DNA of 64,000 nucleotides from assembly GCA_037178975.1 (NCBI GenBank), contig JASJZH010000005.1:8084501-8148500 (forward strand), in the 5' to 3' direction. This document shows positions 31,801 to 42,848 of this stretch, one piece after another. Source of the DNA: Oscheius tipulae. Taxonomy: Eukaryota > Nematoda > Chromadorea > Rhabditida > Rhabditidae. Both the position numbers and the translations under genes were made by a program. Positions within the stretch are counted from its first letter, which is position 1, and each line of letters starts with the position of its first letter. The notes under the pieces were generated by a model, which made no database searches, was not told the DNA's origin, and saw only the letters and a program-made list of their open reading frames with translations.

Positions 31801-31886
31801 TCGACCTGTTCTTCCGTTGTAGCTTGTAGCAAGCCGCTCATCCCTGCCAGTTCTTGATCTTGAGTCATAAATTCCTCCTTCTCCAT
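25873..31886 (-). CDS. csb-1: CSB/ERCC6-type SNF2 helicase (transcription-coupled repair)
   Basis: A SWI2/SNF2 ATPase that acts on stalled RNA polymerase II. The start at 31886 ([18 protein letters not shown]) follows a likely intron. Walker A is [13 protein letters not shown] near 30590-30630. The DEGH box [20 protein letters not shown] is near 29960, followed by [19 protein letters not shown]. The helicase C-domain (29313-28945) contains [19 protein letters not shown] and [17 protein letters not shown]. The CSB signature [20 protein letters not shown] and [19 protein letters not shown] lies in 28686-28530. The last exons (26130-25873) encode a winged-helix-like C-terminus, [19 protein letters not shown] to WTVRDEYR, as in CSB. 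Introns hold a tRNA-like copy at 30146, a mariner-like MITE, a GC-rich retroposon and a GATC-centred hairpin. All core motifs are intact. Confidence 0.9.
26376..26460 (+). repeat. tRNA-like element (A and B boxes)
   Basis: ATAGCGCAGTCGGTTAGAGC, CCCCGACTAGGGAGCAG and GTCGGGTTCGATCCCGAGG are visible. The T-loop is one base short if the stem is to pair fully, and the D-stem is imperfect, so I doubt it is a working tRNA. It lies in a CSB intron. Confidence 0.6.
26590..26923. mobile_element. Mariner-like MITE
   Basis: TAGTCTGTTCAC begins long inverted repeats (through CGATCAGGCATCGCGGGC and GGCGCGGATTCAAA). The mirror copy ends GTGAACAGACTA at 26923. A TA dinucleotide flanks each end (26588-26589 and 26924-26925), as expected for Tc1/mariner insertion. 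It is 334 bp with no coding capacity. Its edge forms part of a CSB 5' splice site. Confidence 0.8.
28002..28384 (-). mobile_element. GC-rich retroposon insert
   Basis: This 383-bp block is far more GC-rich than its surroundings. It is flanked by a 9-bp direct repeat TTTAAATGC (27993-28001 and 28385-28393), with an A-run (minus strand) beside one copy. On the minus strand it ends near AGTCATTTTTGC before the A-run. Partial open frames exist, but I recognise no reverse transcriptase. It lies in a CSB intron. Confidence 0.5.
28394..28506. repeat. GATC-centred hairpin element, copy 4
   Basis: TTTTGATGTTCTACGAAGTT, GTAGAGCAGATCAAGAGC and CTACAACTTTGTAGAGCATC form the usual arms and centre. It adjoins the GC-rich retroposon. 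Confidence 0.65.
30144..30232 (+). repeat. tRNA-like element with T-run
   Basis: CCCCATAGCTCAGTCAGTTT (A box), GCTCCGACTAAGGATTC and GTCCGGTTCGATTCCCGC (B box) are followed by AACATTTTTGCCTG. It lies in a CSB intron. Confidence 0.6.
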
Positions 31887-32438
31887 GTTTTCAGCTACAA
31901 AATCGAATTCGAGACGGGCACAATCGAAAGACGAAAAATGGGATGAGCAAGGACAAATAAAACGACTAGGGCGATTGTGAAATGCTCTGAACTGGAAATT
32001 TCGCAACATGAAAAGTCTTACTCTCCTAGATCAATCTCAGGATAATTTGACTAGTTTGTTTTTGCTACTAGCTTCGTGGTTTTACAGAAAGTAAAACTGT
32101 AAAACTGAAAAAAGACAAGTTGGAATGCATTGTTTCGAAGAATAACTCGCAATTCGGCTAGTCAGAATGATTTTTCTGCCTTTTTACGCCGCAACCCCTC
32201 GGTTATCGTCAAGAAACTTTTATAAAATGAGCGAAGACAGCAAGTAGAACCTCAATAATGAGGGGTAAAAGTAAACGCGCTCTATCTTTGCGCATTTGCC
32301 CCGACAGTGTCTTCAAAACGACAGAAAAAGAACAGAATTTTTAAAAGAAATGTAACAAAATTTGTTGGCTATGGCAAGGATAAGACACATCAAACACGTA
32401 CAAAGCGGGCAGTAAAATGTGCATACAAAGAGGGCGGA
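31887..32438. other. Intergenic, CSB upstream / acyltransferase 3' side
   Basis: No gene is recognised. It should contain the CSB promoter and the acyltransferase 3'UTR. Confidence 0.4.
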
Positions 32439-34361
32439 TTATTGCGTCTTCTTGTCCCCGGGAAACTTGGTCACAATTTCCTCATCCAGACGTTTTCGGG
32501 CCTCGGTCATAATCGCGTAGCAGTGGTCGGACAGCTCGTCGATGTTCTCGAACTTGGTGCTGTCCACGGGAGGCAGGAACTCGACGATGATGTCGCCCGA
32601 ATCGTCGAAGCGGCGCTCTTCCTGAAAAAAGTTGGTGTTGCAAGTACCACAATTCCAAGGCAATTTTATGGAAATATGCATAAAAACAGACCATAAACGC
32701 GTAAAAATGTGCCGGAAAGATACAAGAGCAAGCTATCTTGCTCTAATCTACTTGCGCATAATGTTTCCTGGGAACTTTCAATTTGCCTTTCGAATTTTTG
32801 GCTGCGATTTGAAGAGATCCTACTGGAGGCGCCAACGAGGCCGGGAAAGAATAAAAAAAAACCCCCAGAAAACTGGGCCTGGCCTGAAATTGTGGTCCGG
32901 GATAAGGCCAAATTGTTATATTTTTCAACGTTTTGCGCTTTTGGTTCGGCCCCGGCCCGGCCCGATGACATGCTTAACGCTAACGTATGTTTCCCAAGCT
33001 TGCCAGACCCTCCGGGAAAGTGTAAATCGGAAAATAGTCTCGTGAAGGATTTCAGGACAAATGAGAATAGTATAACCATATGTTACCTTTTCTGGATCCA
33101 CTGTCTCTTAGTTTTCGGCAAAAGGATTTCTTTTACTAAAAAAAGATCATACCCCTAACGGAACACTTATCCTTCGCCAACGTTTTTGAATGTTTTCTAA
33201 TCACTCTTAGACGGAATTTTGGGCTCAGCTATCCGTTTAAAAAAGACTCATCTCAGTTCGTGGTCCAACAGAAAACACCACATTATTTTGAAAAATTGGC
33301 CAGTGACAGTATCTCCTGCTTATCAAGAAGCTGCGCAAGTGTTTCAGGTTTTGGAACAACTGCATCAGGTAGTTTGATAAGCTTTTTTTTCGCCTTCGCA
33401 GCAGTGCATAGTACGCGCCTGATTTCCGGTCCGATTGTGTCTGGCCACAATGTGTAGTCAGTCATGCCATTCGAAGAATTGGAAAAAAACTTACGTAGCT
33501 GTAAAAGTTCTTGTACTGCGAGACGACACTGCAGACGATGGGAATCTTGGCCTCCATGGCAATTTTGAAGGCTCCCTTCTTGAAAGGGAGCATCTTTTCG
33601 TTCGAGTTGCGGGTTCCCTCGGGGTAGATGAAGACTTTTCTCTAAAATTTTGTTGATTTTTGGGGGGTCTGGACCAAAAATTTACTTTGTTGGAGATGAT
33701 TTCATGGATCGTGTTGTCGACAGTCTTGTGGGCTTTTTCCTTGCTGAAGCGGTTGATGTAAATTGACTGAATATGGCAGTGAATGCTGGAGAGAAAAAAC
33801 TGACATTGCATACGTAGGTGCACAGATTGAATCCGGGCAAGAATTTCAGGCTACTTTTCAGCATCACCACGCAGTTTTTCGGCCACATGTAGGTCAGTGC
33901 TGAAGCCAGATTGCGCAAAAATAGACTGAAAACTGACTGAGAACGTCGATAGAGCTCTGGTGGTTCCCAATAATGACACAGGGTCCATCCATGGAGGCAT
34001 ACTTGTCCATATTTCTCACGTGATATCGTAGACGCATAAATGAACAGAATATTTGAAAAATGCGGAAGATTCGACTGAAAAGATGGACTACAAGCGGAGA
34101 AAAGAACCTTACTAGTGATTGTCGGGAGTTCTGCCGAAAGGAACGCTAATAATTCCGCCAATACCACATCCGAAAGTCATGCTGAACAAGAAGAGAATCA
34201 TCTTGAGGTGGTATTTGTACCTGAAACCGGATTTGTGAGGTGAATAAGCTAAAGGGAACGTACTTTGTTTGCCAGATGGCTGCTACGACGAGAAAAAAGA
34301 AGACTAGGGCGTACAGGATGTAGCTAAGGCAGCAGCAATGATGGTCGTCTGTTTCGATCAT
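32439..34361 (-). CDS. 1-acylglycerol-3-phosphate acyltransferase (AGPAT/LPLAT)
   Basis: A membrane enzyme that acylates lysophosphatidic acid to phosphatidic acid. Start 34361 gives MIETDDHHCCCLSYILYALV with hydrophobic segments (YALVFFFLVVAAIW, MILFLFSMTFGCGIGG). Motif I, VIIGNHQSSIDVLS, is near 33990-33950, with the NHxxxxD catalytic pair. MWPKNCVVMLKSSLKFLPG is near 33880. Motif II, IYINRFSKEKAHKTVDN, is near 33765-33700. Motif III, VFIYPEGTRNSNEKMLPFKK, is near 33640-33580, followed by GAFKIAMEAKIPIVCSVV. The last exon (32620-32439) ends TKFPGDKKTQ. All four acyltransferase blocks are present. The gene is divergent from RPB11 across about 400 bp. Confidence 0.88.
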
Positions 34362-34763
34362 TCTGAATACTTTGGTTGGAAAAAAATGGCAGAGAGAATG
34401 AAAACACAAGAAAACCTAAAATGAATTTTTTTCGCGCCAGCCTAAGGTGGAATCGAATTCAAATTGATCAAAAGCACGCGAATCTTCAGTTTTCCTTTGC
34501 TCCATTATTCCTTTCTTCGCTCAGAAAATGCTGTCATCTTCTCGTTTTTATTGTTGCAAAGGTCTAAAGAAATAAAAGGAAACATGCCAGGTACATAAAA
34601 CAACTGCTCCAATGGCACGTGGTCTGCCCTGTTGATAACATTGCCCGCCCTATTTGTGATTTTTTAAAGAATTTTCCCTCTCTCCTTCCGACTTTTTCCC
34701 TTCTTTGTATTCTTCAACGTGGTTTCCACATTATTTCACCACATTCAGGTAGAAACCTCTGGC
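34362..34763. promoter_or_regulatory. Shared upstream region between acyltransferase and RPB11
   Basis: A 402-bp divergent intergenic region. A TTTCACCACATTCAG acceptor at 34734-34748 lies 15 nt before the RPB11 ATG, so RPB11 may have a 5'UTR intron or be trans-spliced. Individual promoter elements cannot be named. Confidence 0.4.
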
Positions 34764-35296
34764 ATGAACGCTCCCGCTGCCTTCGAATCGTTCCTCATCT
34801 TTGACGGCGAGAAGAAGATCACCATCCAGAAAGATACCAAGGTTTCTTTTAGCATTCACTTCGATATTTTCATGCTTTTCCAGGTTCCGAACGCCTGCAT
34901 CTTCACCATCAACAAGGAGGATCACACCCTTGGAAATCTCCTCAAGCAGTAATTCTTCGTTTTAGTTTTTTGACACATTTCTCTTGTTCAGCCAGCTTCT
35001 GAAGGATCCGCAGGTCTTGTTCGCCGGCTACAAGAACCCCCATCCGCTGGAACACAACGTAAGCTGTCATTTTTTGCTAGAATGCCGTGCAAAAATCTTC
35101 AGATCATCCTTCGAGTTCAAACCACAGCCGATACTACCCCCGCCGACGTCCTAACCGCTGCCATCACCGACCTCATCTCTGAACTCTCGCTTTTCGAGGA
35201 GCGATTCAAGGTTTGTATTGATTTTTGCCCCTGTATTAAGATCAAAAAATTCAGGAGGCCGCTAAGGAGAAGAGTTACGAAGGAGAAAACTACTAA
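34764..35296 (+). CDS. rpb-11: RNA polymerase II subunit RPB11 (POLR2J)
   Basis: The small Pol II core subunit that pairs with RPB3. Five exons: [20 protein letters not shown] (34764-34841), [20 protein letters not shown] (34885-34949), [20 protein letters not shown] (34991-35059), [20 protein letters not shown] to LSLFEERFK (35101-35210) and the tail [13 protein letters not shown] (35254-35296). It is very close to animal RPB11 over its whole length of about 115 aa. Introns are 36-43 nt. The stop at 35294-35296 is only 24 nt from the IWR1 start, with no poly(A) signal between, which suggests co-transcription. Confidence 0.96.
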
Positions 35297-35320
35297 TTTC
35301 CGTCTCCCAACCCCAACAAA

Positions 35321-37793
35321 ATGTCCATATCATCTCCCATTATCCGTGTTTCCCGTAAACGTCAGGCTGATCCACAGACGGCCCTTGTAGTTGAAGTTAA
35401 ACGCCAGAAGGTAGCTCCTTCCTCTCGAAAAGTACAAAAAAAAATCAATTTCAGAGTGATCAGCTACTTTTTTCCCTGTTCAAAACGTCGGATGCTCCCG
35501 AGATTTCCGCAGCAGACGTCTCCAATCCGGTCATAGATTTCCGAAATGAACCGAGCTTTTCCGTGGATGGTAGGAGCTGCTTTCTTTCTCATCTAATTTG
35601 TATCAAAAAATAGGGTCATAAGCATTCTGGCCTTGGCTAAACCTTCTCCACTGGTGTTTTCATCAGAAATAGAACAATAAGCTCAGAATTTTCCTCTAAA
35701 TTATTAAGCCGATTAAAATCGGGGTCGTTTTGTTACTAAATGAGCATGTTTCCACTACACTACGCGCAATTTTCAGAGTCCAATCCCCTCTCCTTCGCCA
35801 ACAATTCCATAAATGAAGTCGGAGGTCCGGAGCCGCAGTCGTCAGGCCCTGAAGATGTCATAACGGTGAATGGTCGCCCTCTCGTTCAAGCTGCGAACGA
35901 ACCAGATCTTGTCTACGACTTCTACAAAATTGTCCGCGGTGATATCGAAAATCTGGAGAGCGGCTTCGAGGATTGGAACATGCGCTTCGCGACAAAGTAG
36001 GGGTTTCAACACTTTTGGTTCGATTGCACTTTCCCCCGGTCCAATGAAATCTATTAGGTTTCTAGGCTTCAACCAGGTTCATTTGTCGAAAAAATCCTTT
36101 GCATCAGTCTGTTTCTGTTTTCGAACTGACCATTTTCTTTCTGACTTTCCCAAGAATTCTTCTCGCCCAAAAATGTATATGTTGCAGTTCAAAGTGTTTT
36201 TCAGTTCAAACTGTTCTGAACTAGTTCAAAGTGTATTTATTTCTTTTTAGTCATTTGTGGTGCGTTTTTATCAGATTTTTGGATGTTTTTACCTTTTTAT
36301 TTTCTTTTCATCAATCAAATCATAAAATTCTCAGCATTTTGACACCAAAACGACTTGAAAAGTTCCCATTAGGCAATTCTGGAGCTCCAATATCCCATTT
36401 CCTTCACGTTTTTGACGTTTTTCTGATTTGTTCGCCCTATTCGCTCATTTTTAGTTTTTCTTTTTTAAAACGAGCGAATGGTACAAGCGACGAATCACAA
36501 AAGACGTCAAGAATGTAATAGAAATGGGATGTTGGAGCTTCTAAAGGGGTTTCGTCAAGTCGTTCTAGTGTCAAAATGCTGATAATTTTACGATTCGTAC
36601 GATGGAAACAAAATAAAAACGAAAAACATCCTCAAAAACGCTTTACAAATAAGAAGAAAGGTAATAAAAACACTTCGAACTAGTTCAAAACAGTTTGAAC
36701 TGCCGTAAAACACTTCGAACTGAAATAGAACAGTTTGAACTAGTTCAAAGTGTTGGAACAGTTTGAACTGAAAAACACTTTGAACTGCAACATATATGAT
36801 ACGTGGTGCAACGGTTATTTTACGCTGGTTTTTCTATCAGATCTTTATAAAGAACCAACTCAGGAACCACAACACACAATGCAGTTCTGGATCAAGCTGT
36901 TGGAAATTGGTTCCCTATGGTTTGTTCAACCAAAAAATCCCTGCCATTCCCTATTTGCTGTCGTGACAGGACCGTCGTTCAAGCCAAAATTAGGCAGTCC
37001 TTAATCGAAAACGAGTGTATTTCGTGAAAACTTTATGGCCAGTCATTCTAAAAGGGGAAAGGTTGAGCACTCGCTTGGCAAAAAGAGCAGTCGTGAGACA
37101 CTGCAATGCACCATCTAGACGGTCAATGCTGGTCTCAAATCCACGAAATAATCTGGGCAACCATTTACAAGGAGACTTTTGCGACCAGTCATTTGCATTG
37201 AAGGCAAACCAATTCACCTCTCGTTTGGGCCGGGTAGTTTTCCCTGGACCGGATAGAGTTGGAGTTTTTTGTTCAGGGATAGGCCGGGAAAAGTGCAATG
37301 AAACTAACATTTTTTATAAACCACGTTTCCAGAGAAGAAGCTCTGCTCGTCCACGTCGATAACGACTCGTCCGACGACGCGGCCGATGATGACGACGATT
37401 CGAATGACGAGAACAACTGGCGGAATGATTACCCGGACGAGGATGCGGACTCGGACGGGGATCCCGACGATACCGAGGTAATTTTATGCTTTAGCTGTAG
37501 GTGTGAATACGCAATCCCGTATTTTCATTCGTTTCATGACCATTTTGTATAAAACTGAGCGTCTTTAGTAGCATCTCATTGGTTTTTATTCGCACTTAAA
37601 TCCAATGAGATTAATCAAATTACGCTCCACATAGTGCTTCAAAAAAACCAAAAACAAATCGTTGCAGAGTGAGCGCGAAAACTGGAACGACGAAGAGTAC
37701 AGCTCGAATGACGAGGAGGACGGACTTCGACTTCGTATGCAGCGTTTCGGTCTCGGTGTCGAGGAGAATTCTGACAACGATCTTGACTATTGA
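35321..37793 (+). CDS. IWR1/SLC7A6OS, RNA polymerase II nuclear import factor
   Basis: IWR1 binds assembled Pol II and carries it into the nucleus. ATG 35321 gives [20 protein letters not shown] then [10 protein letters not shown], the conserved basic N-terminal motif of the family. Middle exons encode [18 protein letters not shown] (35460) and [19 protein letters not shown] to FEDWNMRF (35777-35997). The C-terminal exons are very acidic (37332-37478), with [16 protein letters not shown], the hallmark ND(Y)PDE segment. The gene ends [19 protein letters not shown] at 37793. A 613-bp palindromic element occupies the intron 35998-37331. Length and domain order fit the family. Confidence 0.9.
36180..36792. 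mobile_element. Long palindromic MITE with Ginger-like ends
   Basis: It begins TGTTGCAGTTCAAAGTG and ends with the inverted CACTTTGAACTGCAACA, with TATA directly outside both ends. The arms pair along most of the element, for example GCATTTTGACACCAAAACGA with its mirror near 36580, meeting around 36440-36480. Inner arms carry GAACTAGTTC arrays like the transposon at 19432. It has no coding capacity. Confidence 0.82.
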
Positions 37794-38707
37794 CCGGTTA
37801 GCTCTCTCTCTACCCCCTTCCTTACCTATAATTGTCTTGTGCTTTGTGATTGATTTCGTATACTTATTTCAATGAACACCAATGCCTGTTTTAGCAAAAA
37901 CATATTAAGAAGAAATTGCGATTGCTTGGGGACAGTGATCAACTGATCTCTGCCATGTCAGGGAACTGCAGAAAGGGGGGTCGCGCAACCTGAGCGAAAT
38001 CATCAGGGGGACCCTTTTATCAAACCCAAAATCGGGCGTGGAAGGTAGAGGATTGCGTAGGTAACAAAAGAGGGACCCTTTGAATGTGTAGCACTACAGC
38101 AACTTCTGGGGGCAAGACAGGCTGGCCGAAATGTTCGCGTCAGCCAGGCCAGGTTCGCTCACAGACCAGACCGTGGCGAGACCCGCCGATTTGAGCTTCT
38201 ATTGTTGCGTAAAGTAATACTTCTGGAAGGTCAAGAAAGTATGTTGTTAGCATACTAACAATCCGTATAATGGCTTCAATGAGCAGTAGGCCTAGTGATA
38301 ACGGAAAATCTTCATGATTTCCATCCATTCTTCCAGGTATCGGCCAGGTTTGCAATGCCCGGTGTCGAACTCGGGTTTTTTTTGTAAGTGAGGAAACCTT
38401 TGACCCGTTACCAGCTCTGCAAGAGTCGAACTAACTGATTAATCCGATCATTTGGCTGTTGCTGAACAGCTGGAATCACACAGAACAGCACAGACAGCTC
38501 CGAAAGCATCTTTGACTCCAAAAACCCAATTCTAAAAGGAGACCGCAGTCCTTCCGGTCACTACGCTCTCCGACGTCATGCACTTCACTTTACTACAGAT
38601 GATCAAGGTCTTCGATCAGTTTTTCGATTGATTCAGCTTTTTTATCGCGTCTTTTTCCCCTATTTCAAAATAATTGGGCTACTTCCTCCTTCCATCGATT
38701 TTCGGCC
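37794..38707. other. Intergenic, IWR1 to DNase II
   Basis: It contains a tRNA-like copy near 38350-38425. Otherwise no gene is seen. Confidence 0.4.
38348..38428 (-). repeat. tRNA-like element
   Basis: The minus strand reads GCAGAGCTGGTAACGGGTCA (A-box-like) and CCCGAGTTCGACACCGGGC (B box in a stem). Confidence 0.5.
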
Positions 38708-41496
38708 ATGAGTCAGCCGATGCGTCTGTTCCTGCTCCTTCTGGCTGCTCCTCTGACCTTTTCGATCAGCTGCAAGGGTCCTAGAAACACCAATGTTGAC
38801 TGGTTCGAAGAATTTTATGTATTTTTTTTTACCCAAAAAATAGGTTCATTATATACAAAACTCCTGGAGGAGGGAAGATACCGAATGCGGGTAGGACCTT
38901 CTTCTATTTGGATAACAAGAACCCCGTGTGGACGCAGCTTCCAGGGCTTATTGGTGACGAAAAGCAGCCATTAGGGACTACAATTTCTCAAGTTTATTCG
39001 GCGAATGAGGTGAGCTTGCAAAATATTATTGTGTCGACTAATTTGCCTGGAATTTTTACATTTTCCTGCTTTCTATATATCCTACCTTTACTTGTAAGAG
39101 GCGTCTATCTGCGACACAAGTAGACTCTAATCTGGAATAACAACGTTTGTGGCCTTTTTGTCAAGTCTTATCCCAGATTACAGTTGATAAGACAAGTGAG
39201 CACAGTTCAAGTTACAAAATAAGCAGTGACAGTATGAATCGCTCCGCCAGGAGCGTAAGCGACTGGTGTTTTTCAGTTCTCCCACTATATTCCTGAGTTC
39301 AGCGTAAAAAGGTTCTTAAGAAAGTCGTAATAAAAATTAAAAACGATAGAATTTGGGAAGAATTGGCCTAAATGGGAACTTGACGAGTTATGCTTGCATT
39401 CTCACTGGTTTTGGTCATTACTACAATTTTTCACGCTGAGTTCGATGACCATAGTGACAAAGCCGGAAATTGAGTGGAAACAACGCAAAATGCAAAAATA
39501 CTAGTCAGACTTGAACCATCTACAACTTTTCGTGTGGTACGCAGTTTCGCATCAAAATAAAAGTACACGTTATTGCGTCAAGTCGAGGTACTGCCAGTTG
39601 AACGGGTTCTGAAAAGATTTTGAATGTTGGAGACTACTTTTGTTGCTTTTCAGGCCAAAACCTTCTCATTTATGTACAACGATGACAGTCCGATCAATAA
39701 TCGCAGCGATGGAAGCCGTGGTCACGCCAAAGGAGTCGTCTTATCGGATACGAAAAAGGGATTCTGGCTGGTTCATTCTGCTCCGAACTTCCCGCCAACC
39801 AGTAAGTTCAAAATAATGTAATTATATTGGTCATAGGAAGTTACTCGTACCCGGAGACCGCGACCAAATTCGGTCAGACTTTCGTGTGCATGACTGTGGG
39901 AGCTGACGCCTTGACAATGGTCGGAGAGCATTTGAGATACATTCAGGCCACCCCCTACTACAGTACACTTCCGGATATGTTCCAGACAAGGTGAGTCATG
40001 GAGACACATCACCAAGGTTTGGTTTCTCAGCGAACTGCTCCTGGATCCCAATAGAGTCAAAGGACAGATCCCTGCTCTTGACTGTCTATCCTGCTTTGAC
40101 TATCTATTTGAGGACTACACTGTTACCAGAGGGTCTATTCTGTCCTCCTCTCGTTCTTTCCCTCAAACTTTGTCCGATCACAATACCGAACAGTCACTGT
40201 GCTTCTGTATCTTGCTCTGACTGTCTCTATGTGTCTGCTATCTCATATGTGTTGTCTCCATAACTGATTATTCTATCTCCTGTTCTTCTCACTCTCTAGC
40301 ACCTAACAGTTTCATGTTCGCCAAGGTAACGGAACAACGATCCTTCGACTGTTCCAAGGGAGAAGTCCCTGGTTTAGAGATCGATCTACCTCTCTGCTAG
40401 CGCAGCCATCAAAGACATTTGCGTAACCCTTTTTCTTACTCCAAAGCGTCCCCTTTTGTTTTTATAGCGATGTTGTGACCCCTTGAGTATTGTGAACATC
40501 ATTGTTGAGCACTGCGGTAGAGCCGTCGGTCTAGCCAGGGTCTGAAGTTTAGGCAATGTCCGATGCTAACTTTAGATATATCGGCATACCCAATGAGCTC
40601 TACAAGTTTGCAGACCATTTTTAGACCAAGCTGGCCGAAATGCTTGCGTCGGAGTTTGTAAACAGCGCATCGGCCAGTTACAGTCTGTTCAGGAACGAGG
40701 CTAACTAAAGCTCACAGGAACACTTTATTCAGGTCTTCGTCTTACGAGAAACACGGATAATGGGAGATGATAGTTCGGTAAACAAAAACAGCTTGTTCGG
40801 TAAACAAGGGTTGCAAAATTTCCTAAATTGTATAAAACACTTAAGTCAAAGATTCATTTTAGATACCCCGTCCTTCAGGACATCGTCAACAAGCATTCTC
40901 TCCCCCGATCCGCCACTATTTTCACGAAATCGCAGCTGTTGAGGACCGATGGCGGTGTCGGATTCATGGCCTTCGCAAAGCACAAGAAGTATAACAAAGG
41001 CAGCTTGCATTCCTCTTTCGAAAAAACGAGAAATTTCAGATATTTGGGTAGAACTGGTCGCTCCAGAAGTTCGAAGCGACCTGGCCGTCCAGGGATGGCT
41101 TAATGGGGCAGCTGGGGATCTCAATACTGACTGCAACAAGCAATTCTCTGTAAAAAAAGGACTATTTTCTTGGTATCGAACGAGCATTTTCAGGTTTTTG
41201 ACATCCAGCGAATCAGTCTCCGCAACACGGAATTTCTCAGCTCCAGAGACCACTCGAAATGGGCTGTGGGAGTCAATGAGTCGGTCCCTGTGGTCTGTGT
41301 CGGCGACATGAATCGTCAAGTCTCGCAAACGAAAAGGGGAGGAGGAGCCATCTGTTTCAGGGACTCGACACTGTGGCACTCATTCCATTCTCTTATCCTT
41401 CAAGTCGAACCGTGTCCTCGAAGATCCAATAACCGTTTGGGATATTCTCTTGTTGTTTTGGTTATGCTCAGCTTGAGGCTCAAAGCTGGCTCGTAG
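38708..41496 (+). CDS. DNase II family acid endonuclease
   Basis: A lysosomal or secreted endonuclease that degrades DNA in engulfed corpses or food. The signal peptide RLFLLLLAAPLTFSISC starts at 38708, followed by KGPRNTNVDW. The next exon reads FIIYKTPGGGKIPN to FYLDNKNPVWTQLPG (38845-39008). Exon 39654-39799 carries GHAKGVVLSDTKKGFWLVHS, with the first catalytic HxK. Then YSYPETATKFGQTFVCMTVG (39838-39990). After a roughly 0.87-kb intron come YPVLQDIVNKHSLPRSATIF (40860-40998), WVELVAPEVRSDLAVQGWL (41041-41150) and an exon with SSRDHSKWAVGV, the second HxK, and GDMNRQVSQTKRGGGAICF (41194-41496). Both catalytic motifs are present, so it is probably active. The product resembles C. elegans NUC-1/CRN-6/CRN-7 in type. 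Confidence 0.88.
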
Positions 41497-41874
41497 CGTG
41501 CGTGAGAGTACCGTAACCCGAAATTAGAGAACAAAGTTGAAGAAACTAATTTCACCAAAGCCGCAAACGAACTTTCTGAAGGTGGTTAGGATGGTGGACA
41601 ACGAGTCAGTTCGAAACGATGAACATTTCTTAATATTGTCTTTTTTAGGGCCCCCGTAAAACTAATAACTTTTTATCGAAAATCCAGAGTTTACGCACAA
41701 ATCAAACACTTGCGCATTAGAAAGAGCCTATTTTTTTCAAAAAGGCCGTAATTTGCGAACGCTAATGTATGATGGGGCCAGGCAGATACGCTTATTAGAT
41801 AGAGCCTTTGTAAAGAATTCCTTACGGATTATGGTATTTTTCTATGAAAACTAATAAAAAGGAGCAAAAAGAGC
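41497..41874. other. Intergenic, no gene seen
   Basis: Short AT-rich gap between convergent DNase II and the DLST fragment. Confidence 0.4.
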
Positions 41875-42848
41875 TCAGAGATTCATCAAAATGGTGCGAG
41901 GATCTTCGACGGAGGTTTTGATCTTTTTCAGGAAGGTGACAGCTTCTCTTCCGTCGATTAGACGGTGATCATAGGTCAGGGCTACGGTCATAATGGGACG
42001 GATTTCTGCTTGAAAAAGTCAAAATAACTTTACTTCGTGGGAATAAAACAACCTTTCCGTTGACAGCGACCGGACGATCGAAGATGCCATGCATTCCGAG
42101 AATGGCACTTTGGGGCGGATTGATAATTGGGGTTCCGAAATCCGAAGACGCCACCGTTCACGGTGAAAGACACGATGAAAGTGCCGTCGGACATGTCTTC
42201 GACGGAAAGTTTGCCGTCACGGGCCTGCAAAAGAAGGTATAGGAAAGTGGCTTTGTCTGTTTGAAGCTGTCTGTACAAATAGTCTATTGTTGATGCTAAC
42301 AACAAGGGTTTGGACGCGAGCAACCAGAGGTTAGGTTTTTTTTGTAGAGTACTATTTGGTAGTTTTGAGCTGACATGAGCATGAATCTCTCTCTTACAGC
42401 GTTAGTAGCGGGCAACTGTGTTCGTACGTACGTATGTGCGGGCCGAGTCGCAGAGGAACTTTTTGAACAAGCTTTTTGAACATTGTCGGACGAGAAGACG
42501 AAAAATTTACAGGTTTACAAGATTCTGGACCCAAAATGATAGACTGACCTTTTCTCCAATAGTGGCCATTTTCTGCTCAATTTGAGCATAGTTTATCGAT
42601 TCGACATTGCGTAGAACGGGAACAACGAGCCCCTTCGGCGTGGCAACGGCCACAGAAATGTCCACAAAATGGCGGTAGACGATCTCGGACTCGTCGATCA
42701 CGGCGTTCACGACGGGAATAGGCTGTGGCTCGGACGAACGGTGACATCAGGACGAGTTTGATGCCATGTTTCTTCTGGAAGTTTTTCTGATACTTGCCGC
42801 GCATCTCGACAACGTTGCTGAAAATGGATATTTTTCAAAAAGAACTCC
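41875..42848 (-). pseudogene. dlst-1 (pseudogene): Dihydrolipoamide succinyltransferase (DLST) fragment, broken
   Basis: The minus strand encodes the C-terminal half of the E2 catalytic domain of 2-oxoglutarate dehydrogenase: [77 protein letters not shown] and the active-site block [17 protein letters not shown], ending at 41875. Two frame breaks are visible. One joins SPFV directly to EPQPIPVV (near 42725), losing several residues. The other, at NGGVFG (near 42140), lacks about 5 bp before FGTPIINPP. The lipoyl domain and N-terminal half are absent: homology ends at about 42815, and at 42849 an inverted copy of sequence from 49.3 kb begins. I read it as a truncated pseudogene; sequence errors could explain the indels but not the missing 5' half. 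Confidence 0.8.

Noticed and set aside
32632-33158. Several overlapping 100-150 aa open frames on both strands
   Set aside because: They lie in a long intron of the acyltransferase gene, match no family, and arise from a stretch with few stops.
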